Assembly: GCA_900555005.1 (NCBI GenBank)
Contig: USJM01000137.1
Location: 1-5,316 of the forward strand
Source of the DNA: an uncultured Lachnospiraceae bacterium
Lineage (GTDB): Bacteria; Bacillota_A; Clostridia; Lachnospirales; Lachnospiraceae
DNA length: 5,316 nt
Direction: 5' to 3'
Shown here: positions 5,213-5,316 of the stretch, one piece after another
Numbering within the stretch: position 1 is the first letter of the stretch
Layout of the letters: the number at the start of each line of letters is the position of its first letter
Notes under the pieces: model-generated
Told to the model about the DNA's origin: nothing
What the model saw: the letters and a program-made list of their open reading frames with translations, nothing else
Databases searched by the model: none
Program-made: the position numbers and the translations under genes

Positions 5213-5316
5213 CTCTCTTTCCTCCCTGAAAATACACCCATCCGTCCATATAATTAAAATTGCCGTCTAAACTTAACTTATCGCATAAAAGAGTGACAGA
5301 CGAGCCATCCTGACGC
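5213..5316 (-). promoter_or_regulatory. galM upstream region with a weak candidate promoter
   Basis: The 104 nt before galM contain no gene that I can see. A TTTAAT hexamer at 5258-5253 (one mismatch to TATAAT) could be a -10, giving a leader of about 33 nt, but no convincing -35 lies 16-18 nt above it. The GGAGG ribosome binding site at 5225-5221 is clear. The segment from 5245 to 5290 is AT-rich compared with the genes. The promoter could instead lie beyond the window. Confidence 0.25.

Noticed and set aside
1..5316. CRISPR array, tRNA, rRNA, insertion sequence or phage attachment site
   Set aside because: I saw no regularly spaced repeats, cloverleaf, rRNA core motifs, transposase motifs or terminal inverted repeats with target duplications.

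Overview
The window looks like a chromosomal sugar-uptake locus from a moderately GC-rich member of the Firmicutes, possibly Lachnospiraceae-like. The clues are strong GGAGG-type ribosome binding sites at 8-9 nt spacing, use of a TTG start, and a Glu/Thr/Ala-rich linker (TEAATEAATEG) after the signal peptide of the binding protein. This placement is an inference from style. The binding protein has no lipobox cysteine, which also leaves a diderm Firmicute such as a Negativicute possible.

All genes read on the minus strand, so biological order runs from high to low coordinates. At 5212-4161 is an aldose 1-epimerase (galM) split by an apparent one-base deletion near 4936/4937. It is followed by a clear intrinsic terminator (4109-4072). 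A 230-nt gap then carries a candidate promoter for the next unit: an extended -10 at 4005-3997, a dyad at the predicted start of transcription, and two pairs of short direct repeats. Next come chvE (3927-2764, sugar-binding protein), a 284-nt gap crowded with inverted repeats, mmsA/gguA (2479-941, double ATPase, TTG start), and mmsB/gguB (919 to beyond position 1, permease, cut by the window edge).

Together chvE-mmsA-mmsB encode a complete CUT2-type (ribose/xylose-like) ABC importer of the multiple-monosaccharide ChvE-GguA-GguB family. The binding protein captures an aldose outside the membrane, a permease homodimer forms the channel, and the tandem ATPase powers uptake. GalM would interconvert alpha and beta anomers of the imported or released sugar. 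The exact sugar cannot be read from the sequence, and no catabolic gene or regulator lies in the window.

I see no clearly new biological system here. The points most worth a second look are the hairpin-rich gap between chvE and mmsA, the repeat-laden chvE promoter, the unanchored binding protein, and the galM frameshift.
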